Below, in pieces: positions 26,739-34,576 of a stretch of 46,289 bases of DNA. The DNA comes from an uncultured Bacteroidota bacterium (lineage in GTDB: Bacteria > Bacteroidota > Bacteroidia > B-17B0 > Aurantibacillaceae). The position numbers were made by a program, and so were the translations under genes. The notes beneath the pieces are model-generated. The model ran no database searches and had not been told where the DNA came from. It saw only the letters and a list, made by a program, of their open reading frames with translations. Location: assembly GCA_903834765.1 (NCBI GenBank), contig CAILKE010000069.1, positions 1 through 46,289 of the forward strand. The letters run 5' to 3'. Positions within the stretch are counted from its first letter, which is position 1; every line of letters starts with the position of its first letter.

Positions 26739-29102
26739 TTACGATTTGTTTCCATATCCATAGCCATAGCCATATCCGTAGCCATAACCATATCCGTAAC
26801 CATATTTTGAATAATAATACTTATTTCTTCTTCTTTTAACGCCGTTTAATACCAAATATACATTATTAATAGAATTGTCATTGACCAATTTATGGAAAAG
26901 ATTTAACACACTTTTGGTAGCAAATTTTGTATTCAATACCAACAAATTAATATCGGAATATTGCATTAAGTAAGAGGCATCCGACAACATTCCTGCCGGA
27001 GGTGTATCAATTAATACAAAATCAAAATTATTTTTCGCGTAATCAATAATTTCTTTTAGCTTTTCGGATAATACCAAGTCAGAGGGATTAGGAGGAATAG
27101 GCCCTGATAAAATGGTATTTAAATTTTTTATTACAGTTGGTTTAATAATTTCATCTAAGGTACTTTGGCCCGCCATATAGGTACTGATACCAATATCGGC
27201 ATTCATCTCTAGGGCTTTTTGTATACGAGGTTTGTGTAAGTCTAATTCCAACATCACTACTCTTTTCCCACTATTAGCTAATATGGCACCAAGGTTAATG
27301 ATGGTAAAGGTTTTACCCTCTCCAGGTGCATTAGAAGTGACTAGAATGGTTTTTTTATTACTATTTAAAAGAGCATATTGTAAGTTTGTCCGAAGGGTTC
27401 TAAATGCTTCTGATATAAACGCATTAGGATGCTCTTGAACATAAATTCCTTTATCGGGCACTCCCCTTTGAAAAGGTAAATCACCAATGATGGGTAAAAA
27501 CGTTTTTTCTTTTAATTCATCTACCGTTTGTATAGTTGAAAAGAATAATAAACGAATTAAAATAATAATAATGGATATAACAACGCCAACAGTTAAGTAA
27601 GTGGATAGTATCTTTTTTTTATCAGGGCTCACTACTCCTAAATTTCGAGGACTATCAATAATTTTTAAGTTAGGCACTATTGAGGCTTTGGCTATTTTAG
27701 TATTTGCTCGTTGTTGTAATAAAAAATTAAATAAACCCTCACTAACATTTACTTTACGTTGGATATTTAATATACCACGTTGTTTTTCAGGTATATTTTT
27801 AATGTCAGCAATATAATTTTTAATTTCTCCATTAATATTTTCTATGATATTATTAGTTGCATTGCGTGTATTATTTAAATAAAGCAGCATGTTTTGTTTC
27901 AAACGTTTAAGGTTCTGTCTGATCTCAATAATATTAGGATTATTTTCTTTAGAAATACTTAAAGCCTGATTCAGTTTAATTTGATTATTATATAATTCAG
28001 CAACAGATGTATTTAAAAAAGCATCATTATCTACGAGGTACACATTAGGTGGAAGGAATTGGGGATCTTTATCTTCGATGATGTATTTTTCCAAATCATT
28101 AACTGCATCAATTTTTAAGTTTAGTTTAGATTTTTGACCGTCATAAGAGGATAGTTTATCTAATAAATCCTTTTTTTCAAAATCCATATCCAAGATAGCC
28201 TTACGTCTTTTGTAGTTTTCCATCGTATCTTCCGTTTGTTTTAAGGAAGAGCTCACTTCGTCTAATTGTTTATCAATGTAACTAATAGTTCGTTCGTTTA
28301 TATCAAAGCGTGCATTTAATGATTTATTCATATAAACCTTAGAAAGGGTATCTAAGATTAATACAGCGCGCTCTGGTAAAATATCATTTAGTGTTAGGAC
28401 AAGCACATTCGTGTACTCTGGGTTTTGTACTTCTAAGGCTTGTTGGTATTGGTAAATAAGGTTATTGATGTCGTGAACAATAATTTCATAGTTAAGTGAG
28501 GCTAATTGTTCGGCTGTATTTCTGTTAAAATTACCTTCTCGCTTTACTAACACATTAAAATCAATGTCAATAAAATCTTTATCAAAATAGCCAGTCTTCA
28601 TTACTTCAAGACCATTTACCATATATTTTAACTCATATTGATCATAATTTTTTATTTTAAAACTAATCTTCGTTTCATTTAAATTGGGATTAATGGTATT
28701 AACACTAACATTAAAAGGTGTTCCAGAAAACTGTTCGGTGGTTCTTACTCGCCCCACCAAATAGTAAGATACTTGTAATTGATTTTGAAGTTTCCCAACG
28801 GTTTCCTTCATTAAATCAAAGGACTTAATAATTCTAATTTCGTTAGAGTTATCTATAAATGATTGCCCTCCTCCATAAAAACCTTGATCAGTAATTAAAT
28901 TATCTTTATAGTAAGTGTCATTTGATTTTAAGAGTTCAACCGATGCTTGATAAACGCTGGTTAATTTATAAACATAAAAATAACCTATAACGTATAAAAT
29001 TGGAACTATTAATATAGGTATGAACCAGTTTCTAGCGATTATTCGCCATATAACTTTTAGATCATTAATATTTATAGACGCCGTATTCTTTTTTTGTTCC
29101 AC
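26739..29102 (-). CDS. Polysaccharide biosynthesis tyrosine autokinase (Wzc-like)
   Basis: 787 residues, GTG start at 29102 (MEQKKNTASI). First gene of the minus-strand operon. Residues 25-45 form TM1; a long periplasmic Wzz/GNVR region with coiled coil (about 270-445) leads to TM2 at 498-520. The cytoplasmic BY-kinase domain has Walker A APGEGKT (592-598), a Walker A' with ELD (619-621) instead of the usual DxD, and Walker B FVLIDTPP (695-702). The C-terminus is a Tyr-Gly repeat tail (762-784), the autophosphorylation cluster. It controls polymer length and export by cycling phosphorylation. No matching phosphatase is in the window. Confidence 0.95.
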   Translation of the reverse strand: MEQKKNTASININDLKVIWRIIARNWFIPILIVPILYVIGYFYVYKLTSVYQASVELLKSNDTYYKDNLITDQGFYGGGQSFIDNSNEIRIIKSFDLMKETVGKLQNQLQVSYYLVGRVRTTEQFSGTPFNVSVNTINPNLNETKISFKIKNYDQYELKYMVNGLEVMKTGYFDKDFIDIDFNVLVKREGNFNRNTAEQLASLNYEIIVHDINNLIYQYQQALEVQNPEYTNVLVLTLNDILPERAVLILDTLSKVYMNKSLNARFDINERTISYIDKQLDEVSSSLKQTEDTMENYKRRKAILDMDFEKKDLLDKLSSYDGQKSKLNLKIDAVNDLEKYIIEDKDPQFLPPNVYLVDNDAFLNTSVAELYNNQIKLNQALSISKENNPNIIEIRQNLKRLKQNMLLYLNNTRNATNNIIENINGEIKNYIADIKNIPEKQRGILNIQRKVNVSEGLFNFLLQQRANTKIAKASIVPNLKIIDSPRNLGVVSPDKKKILSTYLTVGVVISIIIILIRLLFFSTIQTVDELKEKTFLPIIGDLPFQRGVPDKGIYVQEHPNAFISEAFRTLRTNLQYALLNSNKKTILVTSNAPGEGKTFTIINLGAILANSGKRVVMLELDLHKPRIQKALEMNADIGISTYMAGQSTLDEIIKPTVIKNLNTILSGPIPPNPSDLVLSEKLKEIIDYAKNNFDFVLIDTPPAGMLSDASYLMQYSDINLLVLNTKFATKSVLNLFHKLVNDNSINNVYLVLNGVKRRRNKYYYSKYGYGYGYGYGYGYGYGYGNKS
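26751..26804 (-). repeat. Hexanucleotide tandem repeat encoding the (Tyr-Gly)n tail
   Basis: Nine consecutive slightly diverged TATGGN-type hexamers (read on the minus strand) encode alternating Tyr and Gly at residues 767-784 of the kinase. Tandem hexamers can gain or lose units by slippage without shifting the frame, so the number of phosphorylatable tyrosines may vary between strains. Confidence 0.85.
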
Positions 29103-29121
29103 AAAAAACCTTATTAAGCTA

Positions 29122-29129
29122 CAAATATA
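29122..29129 (-). promoter_or_regulatory. Candidate -7 box for the kinase/polysaccharide operon
   Basis: Reads TATATTTG on the minus strand, a full match to the Bacteroidota -7 consensus TAnnTTTG, about 20 nt before the GTG start of the tyrosine kinase gene. No good TTTG/TTG -33 element is seen at the right distance. The region is AT-rich, so chance is a real alternative. Confidence 0.4.
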
Positions 29130-29130
29130 A

Positions 29131-29138
29131 TATATTTG
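29131..29138 (+). promoter_or_regulatory. Candidate -7 box for the PID-CTERM gene
   Basis: Reads TATATTTG on the plus strand, one base away from the matching minus-strand box, in the 111-nt divergent intergenic region. It lies about 75 nt upstream of the PID-CTERM ATG. No clear -33 element. The back-to-back pair could allow joint control of the polysaccharide operon and the exosortase module. Confidence 0.35.
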
Positions 29139-29213
29139 ACACGATTTTTACCTATCAATTGCCGTTCTAAATATTTTTTTTATATTTACACATTCTAAAC
29201 TATATAATTGATA

Positions 29214-29432
29214 ATGCGCCTAAAGTTTATATTATCTGTTTTTTTCATTTCTTTTTTTACAGCTGTATGTTATTGTGCACCTCCAGCTCCTGGTGGCGGA
29301 GGTAAACCAGTATGTTGGCCACCACCTTGCGTGCCTATAGATGGAGGCATCTCTTTGTTAATAGTAGCAGGTGCAATATATGGTGGCAAAAAATTGTATT
29401 CTAAATCATCTAATAAAAAAACATTGCTTTAA
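29214..29432 (+). CDS. Small PID-CTERM sorting-signal protein (exosortase substrate)
   Basis: 72 residues from ATG at 29214; a longer reading from TTG at 29208 adds only two residues and is less likely. Residues 1-21 are a signal peptide. A short Pro/Gly/Cys-rich middle follows (APPAPGGGG at 22-30; two Cys at 34 and 39). Then come the PIDGG motif (41-45), a hydrophobic helix ISLLIVAGAIYGG (46-58) and a Lys-rich tail. This three-part tail is the PID-CTERM protein-sorting signal of Bacteroidota. Only about 20 residues remain between signal peptide and sorting motif. A hairpin terminator follows and then the exosortase gene. Biological role of this class is not established. Confidence 0.88.
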   Translation: MRLKFILSVFFISFFTAVCYCAPPAPGGGGKPVCWPPPCVPIDGGISLLIVAGAIYGGKKLYSKSSNKKTLL

Positions 29433-29439
29433 CTCTTTA

Positions 29440-29465
29440 ATCCCTGCTCCTAGCGGGGATTTTTA
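29440..29465 (+). terminator. Intrinsic terminator after the PID-CTERM gene
   Basis: Nine-base stem 29440-29448 with 29452-29460 (one G-U pair), 3-nt loop, then five T. It sits 8 nt after the PID-CTERM stop and 5 nt before the exosortase ATG. Partial termination here would give much more PID-CTERM transcript than exosortase transcript, fitting a substrate/enzyme pair. Confidence 0.8.
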
Positions 29466-29469
29466 ATAT

Positions 29470-30000
29470 ATGCTTGATAAAATCGTCAAAAACAAGTTTT
29501 ATTTTTTTATTTTAAAAGCGAGTGCGTTGTATAGCTTTTTATATATTTTTTATGAATTCTATATTAAAATATATACGAACATCGATCAATTATTTATTCG
29601 GAAAATAATCATTGTTTGCACCTTTATTCTTCAAACAATGGGTTATAAAACCTTTGCCAGTAAAGAAATAAACGATTTTCAGGTATTTGGTGTAGATGGT
29701 TCTAATGGTGTTTGGATTGGTGGCGGCTGCAATGGGATTACGTTAATGTTTTTGTTCGCTATTTTTGTGATAGCTTATCCCGGCAGAATCAAAAATAAAT
29801 TATGGTATTTACCTCTAGGTATTATTTTAGTTAACATCATCAATTTCATTCGTATTGTTGCTTTATCTTTACTATCGCTATACGCTCCTTCTTATCTTGA
29901 GTTTAACCACACGTATACGTTTACTTTTATAGCATACAGCATTGTGTTTGCCTTATGGATGTTGTGGGTCAATAAATTTTCAAAATTGGATGTTGATTAA
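29470..30000 (+). CDS. Exosortase/archaeosortase family protein
   Basis: 176 residues, ATG at 29470. It is polytopic and carries the exosortase catalytic set: Cys87 in GGGCNGI, Arg128 in NFIRIVAL and His147 in FNHTYTF. The size matches the short Bacteroidota exosortases (XrtF/XrtX-like). These enzymes cut the PEP-CTERM-like tail of secreted proteins at the membrane and probably pass the protein to another anchor. The PID-CTERM gene next door is the obvious substrate. Its stop overlaps the next start by one base. The subfamily (possibly the one called XrtX) cannot be fixed without a model search. Confidence 0.92.
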   Translation: MLDKIVKNKFYFFILKASALYSFLYIFYEFYIKIYTNIDQLFIRKIIIVCTFILQTMGYKTFASKEINDFQVFGVDGSNGVWIGGGCNGITLMFLFAIFVIAYPGRIKNKLWYLPLGIILVNIINFIRIVALSLLSLYAPSYLEFNHTYTFTFIAYSIVFALWMLWVNKFSKLDVD

Positions 30001-30476
30001 TGAAAATATGGCTAAAATACCTCTTATTTTTGTTGTTATTTGCCATTTTAGGTTTTAGCAGGGAGTTTATTTTTGTTAATCTCAACGCCCAACTTTTTGA
30101 CTTTTTTTATGGTCACGCAGACTTCAAATTACCGACTAGTTTGAGTTATTTTGCCAGTTTGAGTTACGATAGTTTATACTATTCAAAATATATATTAACT
30201 ATTGGATATTACTTGGCTTATTTTGCGGTTACCTATTTTTCGGTAAAAATAATTTGTGTTGATAAAAAATATACTCTTTGGATTATTTATATTTATGGTT
30301 TATTACTACTATTGTCAGGTATTTCTATGACCTATAATTATATTTTCAATAGCAACTTAGATGGTGATGAATACACCTTTAGCAGGTGGTTAATGGGTAT
30401 TGCCCAATCGCCTCTGGTCGCTTTTTTTATGATTGCCGCTAATAAATTATACAAAAAAATACATACACAACCTTAA
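30000..30476 (+). CDS. Exosortase-associated small membrane protein
   Basis: 158 residues, ATG at 30000 in a TAATG overlap with the exosortase stop. It has four hydrophobic segments (about 5-19, 64-82, 94-112, 130-150) and a [16 protein letters not shown] stretch after the first. Short membrane proteins with a conserved Arg-Glu after helix 1 are known next to Bacteroidota exosortases as 'exosortase system-associated' proteins. Identity is inferred from this and from translational coupling. Its job, perhaps a subunit or chaperone of the sortase, is not known. Confidence 0.7.
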   Translation: MKIWLKYLLFLLLFAILGFSREFIFVNLNAQLFDFFYGHADFKLPTSLSYFASLSYDSLYYSKYILTIGYYLAYFAVTYFSVKIICVDKKYTLWIIYIYGLLLLLSGISMTYNYIFNSNLDGDEYTFSRWLMGIAQSPLVAFFMIAANKLYKKIHTQP

Positions 30477-30490
30477 TACATATAAAATTT

Positions 30491-31768
30491 ATGAAAAAAG
30501 ACACAGCAATTTTTAAATTAATTAAAGAAGAACAAGAGCGTCAAACACGTGGTATAGAATTAATTGCCAGTGAAAATTATGTAAGTAATCAGGTGATGAA
30601 AGCAATGGGAAGTGTATTAACTAACAAATATGCTGAAGGTCTTCCAAACAAACGTTATTACGGCGGTTGTGAAGTAGTGGATAAGGTTGAGCAATTAGCA
30701 ATAGATAGAGCTAAAGAATTATTTGGAGCTGTTTGGGTAAACGTGCAACCACACTCAGGAGCGCAAGCAAATGCGGCTGTTATGTTAGCATGCCTAAAAC
30801 CGGGCGACACTATTTTAGGCTTTGACCTTTCTCATGGAGGGCATTTAACTCATGGATCTCCAGTTAATTTTTCAGGGAAATTATACCACGCTACTTTTTA
30901 CGGAGTAGAAGAAAAAACTGGTCGAGTAAATTACGATAAAGTTGAAGAAACCGCTAAAAAAGAAAAACCAAAAATGATTATTTGCGGCGCTTCAGCATAT
31001 TCTCGTGATTGGGATTATGCGCGTTTACGTAAAATTGCAGATAGTGTGGGGGCTTTATTATTAGCTGACATATCTCATCCATCAGGGCTAATTGCTAAGG
31101 GAATTTTAAATGATCCATTACCTCATTGCCATATTGTAACAACTACTACACATAAAACCCTGCGCGGACCAAGAGGAGGCATGATTATGATGGGTAAAGA
31201 TTTTGAAAATCCTATGGGTGAAAAAACACTTAAAGGAGAATTAAAAATGATGAGTGCTTGTTTGGATATGGGCGTATTCCCTGGAACACAAGGTGGACCT
31301 TTAGAACATGTAATCGCTGCTAAAGCAATTGCTTATGGAGAGTGTTTGAGCGATGAATATATGTTGTACTGCGTACAAGTTATTAAAAATGCTCAAACGA
31401 TGGCAAAAGCATTAATTGAAAAAGGTTATAAAATTATTTCAGGTGGTACAGATAACCACTGCATGTTAATTGATTTACGAAGTAAAAACTTAACAGGTAA
31501 AGAAGCAGAAAAAGCGCTTGGAGAAGCCGATATTACTGTTAATAAAAACATGGTACCTTTTGATGATAAATCTCCATTTGTAACATCTGGTATACGTATC
31601 GGAACACCTGCTATTACAAGCCGTGGCTTAAAAGAGAAAGATTGTTTGAAAGTGGTAGAATATATTGATGCTGCTTTAAAACATAAGGATAATCCGAAAG
31701 AAATAGCTAAATTGAAAACTAAAATAAATACAATGATGGCTAAGTTTCCATTGTTTGCTGGAAACTAA
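30491..31768 (+). CDS. glyA: Serine hydroxymethyltransferase
   Basis: 425 residues, full length, ATG at 30491. PLP lysine Lys222 lies in [14 protein letters not shown]; other family blocks are [12 protein letters not shown] (21-32), the [15 protein letters not shown] segment (53-67), [12 protein letters not shown] (84-95) and ADISHPSGL (192-200). It converts serine and tetrahydrofolate to glycine and methylene-tetrahydrofolate in the cytoplasm. The gene starts only 14 nt after the exosortase partner gene, so it may be co-transcribed with it despite an unrelated role. A strong terminator follows. Confidence 0.98.
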   Translation: MKKDTAIFKLIKEEQERQTRGIELIASENYVSNQVMKAMGSVLTNKYAEGLPNKRYYGGCEVVDKVEQLAIDRAKELFGAVWVNVQPHSGAQANAAVMLACLKPGDTILGFDLSHGGHLTHGSPVNFSGKLYHATFYGVEEKTGRVNYDKVEETAKKEKPKMIICGASAYSRDWDYARLRKIADSVGALLLADISHPSGLIAKGILNDPLPHCHIVTTTTHKTLRGPRGGMIMMGKDFENPMGEKTLKGELKMMSACLDMGVFPGTQGGPLEHVIAAKAIAYGECLSDEYMLYCVQVIKNAQTMAKALIEKGYKIISGGTDNHCMLIDLRSKNLTGKEAEKALGEADITVNKNMVPFDDKSPFVTSGIRIGTPAITSRGLKEKDCLKVVEYIDAALKHKDNPKEIAKLKTKINTMMAKFPLFAGN

Positions 31769-31806
31769 TAGAGTCTTTAAAAGTCATTTAATTGAGATGG
31801 CTAAGT

Positions 31807-31842
31807 AAAAGCCTGCTTGAGATTTCTCAAGCAGGCTTTTTT
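31807..31842. terminator. Bidirectional intrinsic terminator between glyA and the TPR/PD40 gene
   Basis: Perfect stem of 12 GC-containing pairs (31811-31822 with 31825-31836) with TT loop, flanked by AAAA and TTTTTT that extend the pairing and supply U-runs on both strands. It lies between the convergent glyA stop (31768) and the minus-strand gene stop (31866). Confidence 0.92.
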
Positions 31843-31865
31843 AAATGAATGTTTTTAAGCTTTGC

Positions 31866-33476
31866 TTATTTTTCTTTAGTAAGCATCATTTGTTTTTCCA
31901 AAGAGTAGGTATCGTTTTTACCTACTTTTAAATCTACTTTTTCTTCTCCTGATTTATATCCTTTTTTCGAAACTTTAAGAGTGTATGTTACATCTCCTGG
32001 CAGCGTAATGAAATACTCTCCGTTTTCATTCGTTACGGTTGATGCTACTATAGCACCTGCAGCATCTAATATTTTTATATCTACAGCAGATAAGCCACTG
32101 CCTTCATGCGCATCACGAATAATGCCTTTTAAAATACTTAACCCACTAGTTGTTTTCTTTTGTCCACCCTTTTCAAGGATGCCGAAATTACTAAGGTCTA
32201 CTTTATAAATATCACTTGCTCCTAAGCCGCCTTTTCTATCACTTGCTATATAAGCTGTTTGTTCATCAGCACTCACAACTAAAGGTCCATCGCTGCTAAT
32301 AGTATTAATTGGATAGCCAATGTTAACAGGTTTTGTCCACTTTCCATTTTCAAAGACTGTTTTAAAAATATCATAAGAGCCCATAGACCCTTTTCCATTA
32401 GATGAGAAGAATAACGTTTTGGCATCTGGTGCAATAAATACGCCTACTTCGTCAAACTCAGAGTTTACTTCTCCCCCTAAATTTACAGGTTTGCCCCATT
32501 CTGTTTTAGAGATACGAGTTACCATCCAAATATCAGCATTTCCAAATCCACCCTTACGTTCACTAATAAAATATAAGGTTTTGCCGTCAGGCGAAATACA
32601 TGCACCGCCTTCCCAATAACTTGTGTTTATTGGTTTCCCCATCGGTTCGGGCGTTTTCCATTTATTACTAACTACTTTGGATACAAAAATATCTCCACCA
32701 CGAGATTCAACATCTCTCACATCATTTTTATAAATGTAAATTTGTTTTCCATCGGGCGATATACTTGTACAAGCATCATGAGCATCTGTATTAACATTAC
32801 CAGGAACTGATTCCGCATCAGACCATTTTTTATTAATCGTATCCCAATTAGAAATAAAAATGTCTTCAAAATAACTGCCATCTCCTTCTACATCTACTGG
32901 AGAGTCCGTCGTTTCTGGTCTACGAGACGTGAACACAAGTTTTTTTCCATCTGCACTGATACAGGGTGTTTTATCAGCAAATTTTGTATTAATAGCTGTA
33001 CCCATATTTTCAATTTTTACATTGATTGGTATTGCCATTAATTTTTTAGCATTATCACATTGACTGATGTATAAGTCTAAATCTTCCTCTTGCGCTTCTT
33101 TGGCGCTTGCAGTTGTTTTATAGATGTTTAATTCCGTTAATGCGTCATCTATTTTTTCTTCTGATAAATATATTTTACCCATTAATAAATGGGCTTCGGG
33201 TTTCACATCTATTTTCGTTGCGATTGATTTTTTGAGAGTTTCCGTGGCTTCTTCATAGCGTTTTAATTCGAATAGACACTTACCAATATAATAAAGAACA
33301 GTCCCATCTTCTGGATTTTTTTGCAAAACTTCTTTATAAATGTTAAGTGCACCTAAATATTGTCCACCAAATAATTTTTGTTTTGCTAATACCATTTTTA
33401 CTTGATCACCTGCATCCATAGCATGCATGTTTGATAGGAAAGCAAAAAAACAAAATGTCGTAAATAATTTTCTCAT
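31866..33476 (-). CDS. Secreted TPR/PD40 beta-propeller protein with carboxypeptidase-regulatory-like domain
   Basis: 536 residues, ATG at 33476. Signal peptide at about 1-19, TPR-like helices at 25-140, five PD40-type propeller repeats (e.g. ISPDGKTLYFISERKGG, IAPDAKTLFFSSNGKGS) at 165-420, and a carboxypeptidase-regulatory-like beta-sandwich at about 448-530. This order resembles PorE-like periplasmic proteins of Bacteroidota tied to type IX secretion and gliding, but the C-terminal OmpA peptidoglycan-binding domain of those is absent. The mature protein is probably periplasmic or surface-located. Function is not established. Confidence 0.82.
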   Translation of the reverse strand: MRKLFTTFCFFAFLSNMHAMDAGDQVKMVLAKQKLFGGQYLGALNIYKEVLQKNPEDGTVLYYIGKCLFELKRYEEATETLKKSIATKIDVKPEAHLLMGKIYLSEEKIDDALTELNIYKTTASAKEAQEEDLDLYISQCDNAKKLMAIPINVKIENMGTAINTKFADKTPCISADGKKLVFTSRRPETTDSPVDVEGDGSYFEDIFISNWDTINKKWSDAESVPGNVNTDAHDACTSISPDGKQIYIYKNDVRDVESRGGDIFVSKVVSNKWKTPEPMGKPINTSYWEGGACISPDGKTLYFISERKGGFGNADIWMVTRISKTEWGKPVNLGGEVNSEFDEVGVFIAPDAKTLFFSSNGKGSMGSYDIFKTVFENGKWTKPVNIGYPINTISSDGPLVVSADEQTAYIASDRKGGLGASDIYKVDLSNFGILEKGGQKKTTSGLSILKGIIRDAHEGSGLSAVDIKILDAAGAIVASTVTNENGEYFITLPGDVTYTLKVSKKGYKSGEEKVDLKVGKNDTYSLEKQMMLTKEK

Positions 33477-33586
33477 AGTTTATCTTCGTAAATATATTGC
33501 AGCCTAAATATAAATAAACAAAATTGAAACTCGGCTTTTTTGTGAATAAAATACGCTAGTTTCTTTAAAAACTGTATTTTTAAACC

Positions 33587-34459
33587 ATGAGCACTATAGG
33601 ATTTTATTTAGCGTTACCGTTTCTTTATTTGATATCTATACTTCCTTTTCCTTTATTTTATTTGGTTTCGGATGGTATTTACCTATTATTATACCGTATA
33701 ATTGGTTATCGAAAAAAAGTAGTTTATCAAAACCTTAAAAATTCGTTTCCCGAAAAAAAACACGAAGAATTAAAAAAAATTGAAAAGCAATTTTATCATT
33801 ATTTAGTGGATTTGTTTTTAGAAACACTTAAAACACTTACCATATCAAAGAAAGAAGCCATTAAACGCTGTAAACTTAATTCTAAAGCAATATTACTGTT
33901 TAATGAACTATACACTCAAAAACAATCCTGTATATTGGTTATGGGACATTTTGGAAACTGGGAATGGGCAGGTAATACTTTTAGTTTAATCAATCAACAA
34001 CAATTGTATGTGATCTATCATCCTCTCACTAATAAGCATTTTGATAAACTGATGTATGATATGCGTACCCGATTTGGTTCTAAATTGTATGCTATGAAAG
34101 ACACTATGCGCGGTATGATTAGTAATAGAAATGAAATAAATGCGACGGCATTTATTGCAGATCAAACGCCTTCTCCCGAAAATGCTTATTGGACAACCTT
34201 TTTAAATCAAGATACTCCCGTGTTTTGGGGTACCGAAAAAATTGCTCAAAAATTAAATTATCCAGTTGTATATGTTACTATTAATAGAGTTAAGCGCGGC
34301 TTTTATGAGGTAAATGCAGAAATATTGGTTAAAGAACCCAAGAACACTAAAGAAGGTGAAATATCGGAATTACATACTCGCCAATTAGAAAAAGACATTA
34401 AAGCTCAACCCGAAATTTGGTTATGGAGTCATAGGCGTTGGAAACATAAAAGAAAATAA
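33587..34459 (+). CDS. LpxL/HtrB-like lysophospholipid acyltransferase
   Basis: 290 residues, ATG at 33587, divergent from the TPR/PD40 gene. One N-terminal hydrophobic segment is followed by the HTRB/LABLAT-type HX4E motif, His121 to Glu126 in GHFGNWEWAGN, and ATAFIADQTPSPENAYW, typical of lipid A late acyltransferases. It adds a secondary acyl chain to a lipid A precursor at the inner membrane. The single-paralogue identity (LpxL versus LpxM) cannot be fixed. Confidence 0.9.
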   Translation: MSTIGFYLALPFLYLISILPFPLFYLVSDGIYLLLYRIIGYRKKVVYQNLKNSFPEKKHEELKKIEKQFYHYLVDLFLETLKTLTISKKEAIKRCKLNSKAILLFNELYTQKQSCILVMGHFGNWEWAGNTFSLINQQQLYVIYHPLTNKHFDKLMYDMRTRFGSKLYAMKDTMRGMISNRNEINATAFIADQTPSPENAYWTTFLNQDTPVFWGTEKIAQKLNYPVVYVTINRVKRGFYEVNAEILVKEPKNTKEGEISELHTRQLEKDIKAQPEIWLWSHRRWKHKRK

Positions 34460-34522
34460 CGCTGTTTTTTTATGAACACAAACAATTAACGATGAAATGT
34501 TACGTTCTATCTAGCTATAATG

Positions 34523-34552
34523 TTTCATATATAAAGTAAAAGGATATATTTG
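34523..34552 (+). promoter_or_regulatory. Candidate promoter for the flippase-Wzz-Wzz-ligase operon
   Basis: A TATATTTG box at 34545-34552 fully matches the TAnnTTTG -7 consensus, with TTTC at 34523-34526 as a one-mismatch -33 element, 18 nt apart. It lies 24 nt upstream of the flippase ATG, in the 117-nt gap that separates the operon from the acyltransferase gene. Confidence 0.5.
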
Positions 34553-34576
34553 CCTTTTGCTTGATTTAAATAAGAA

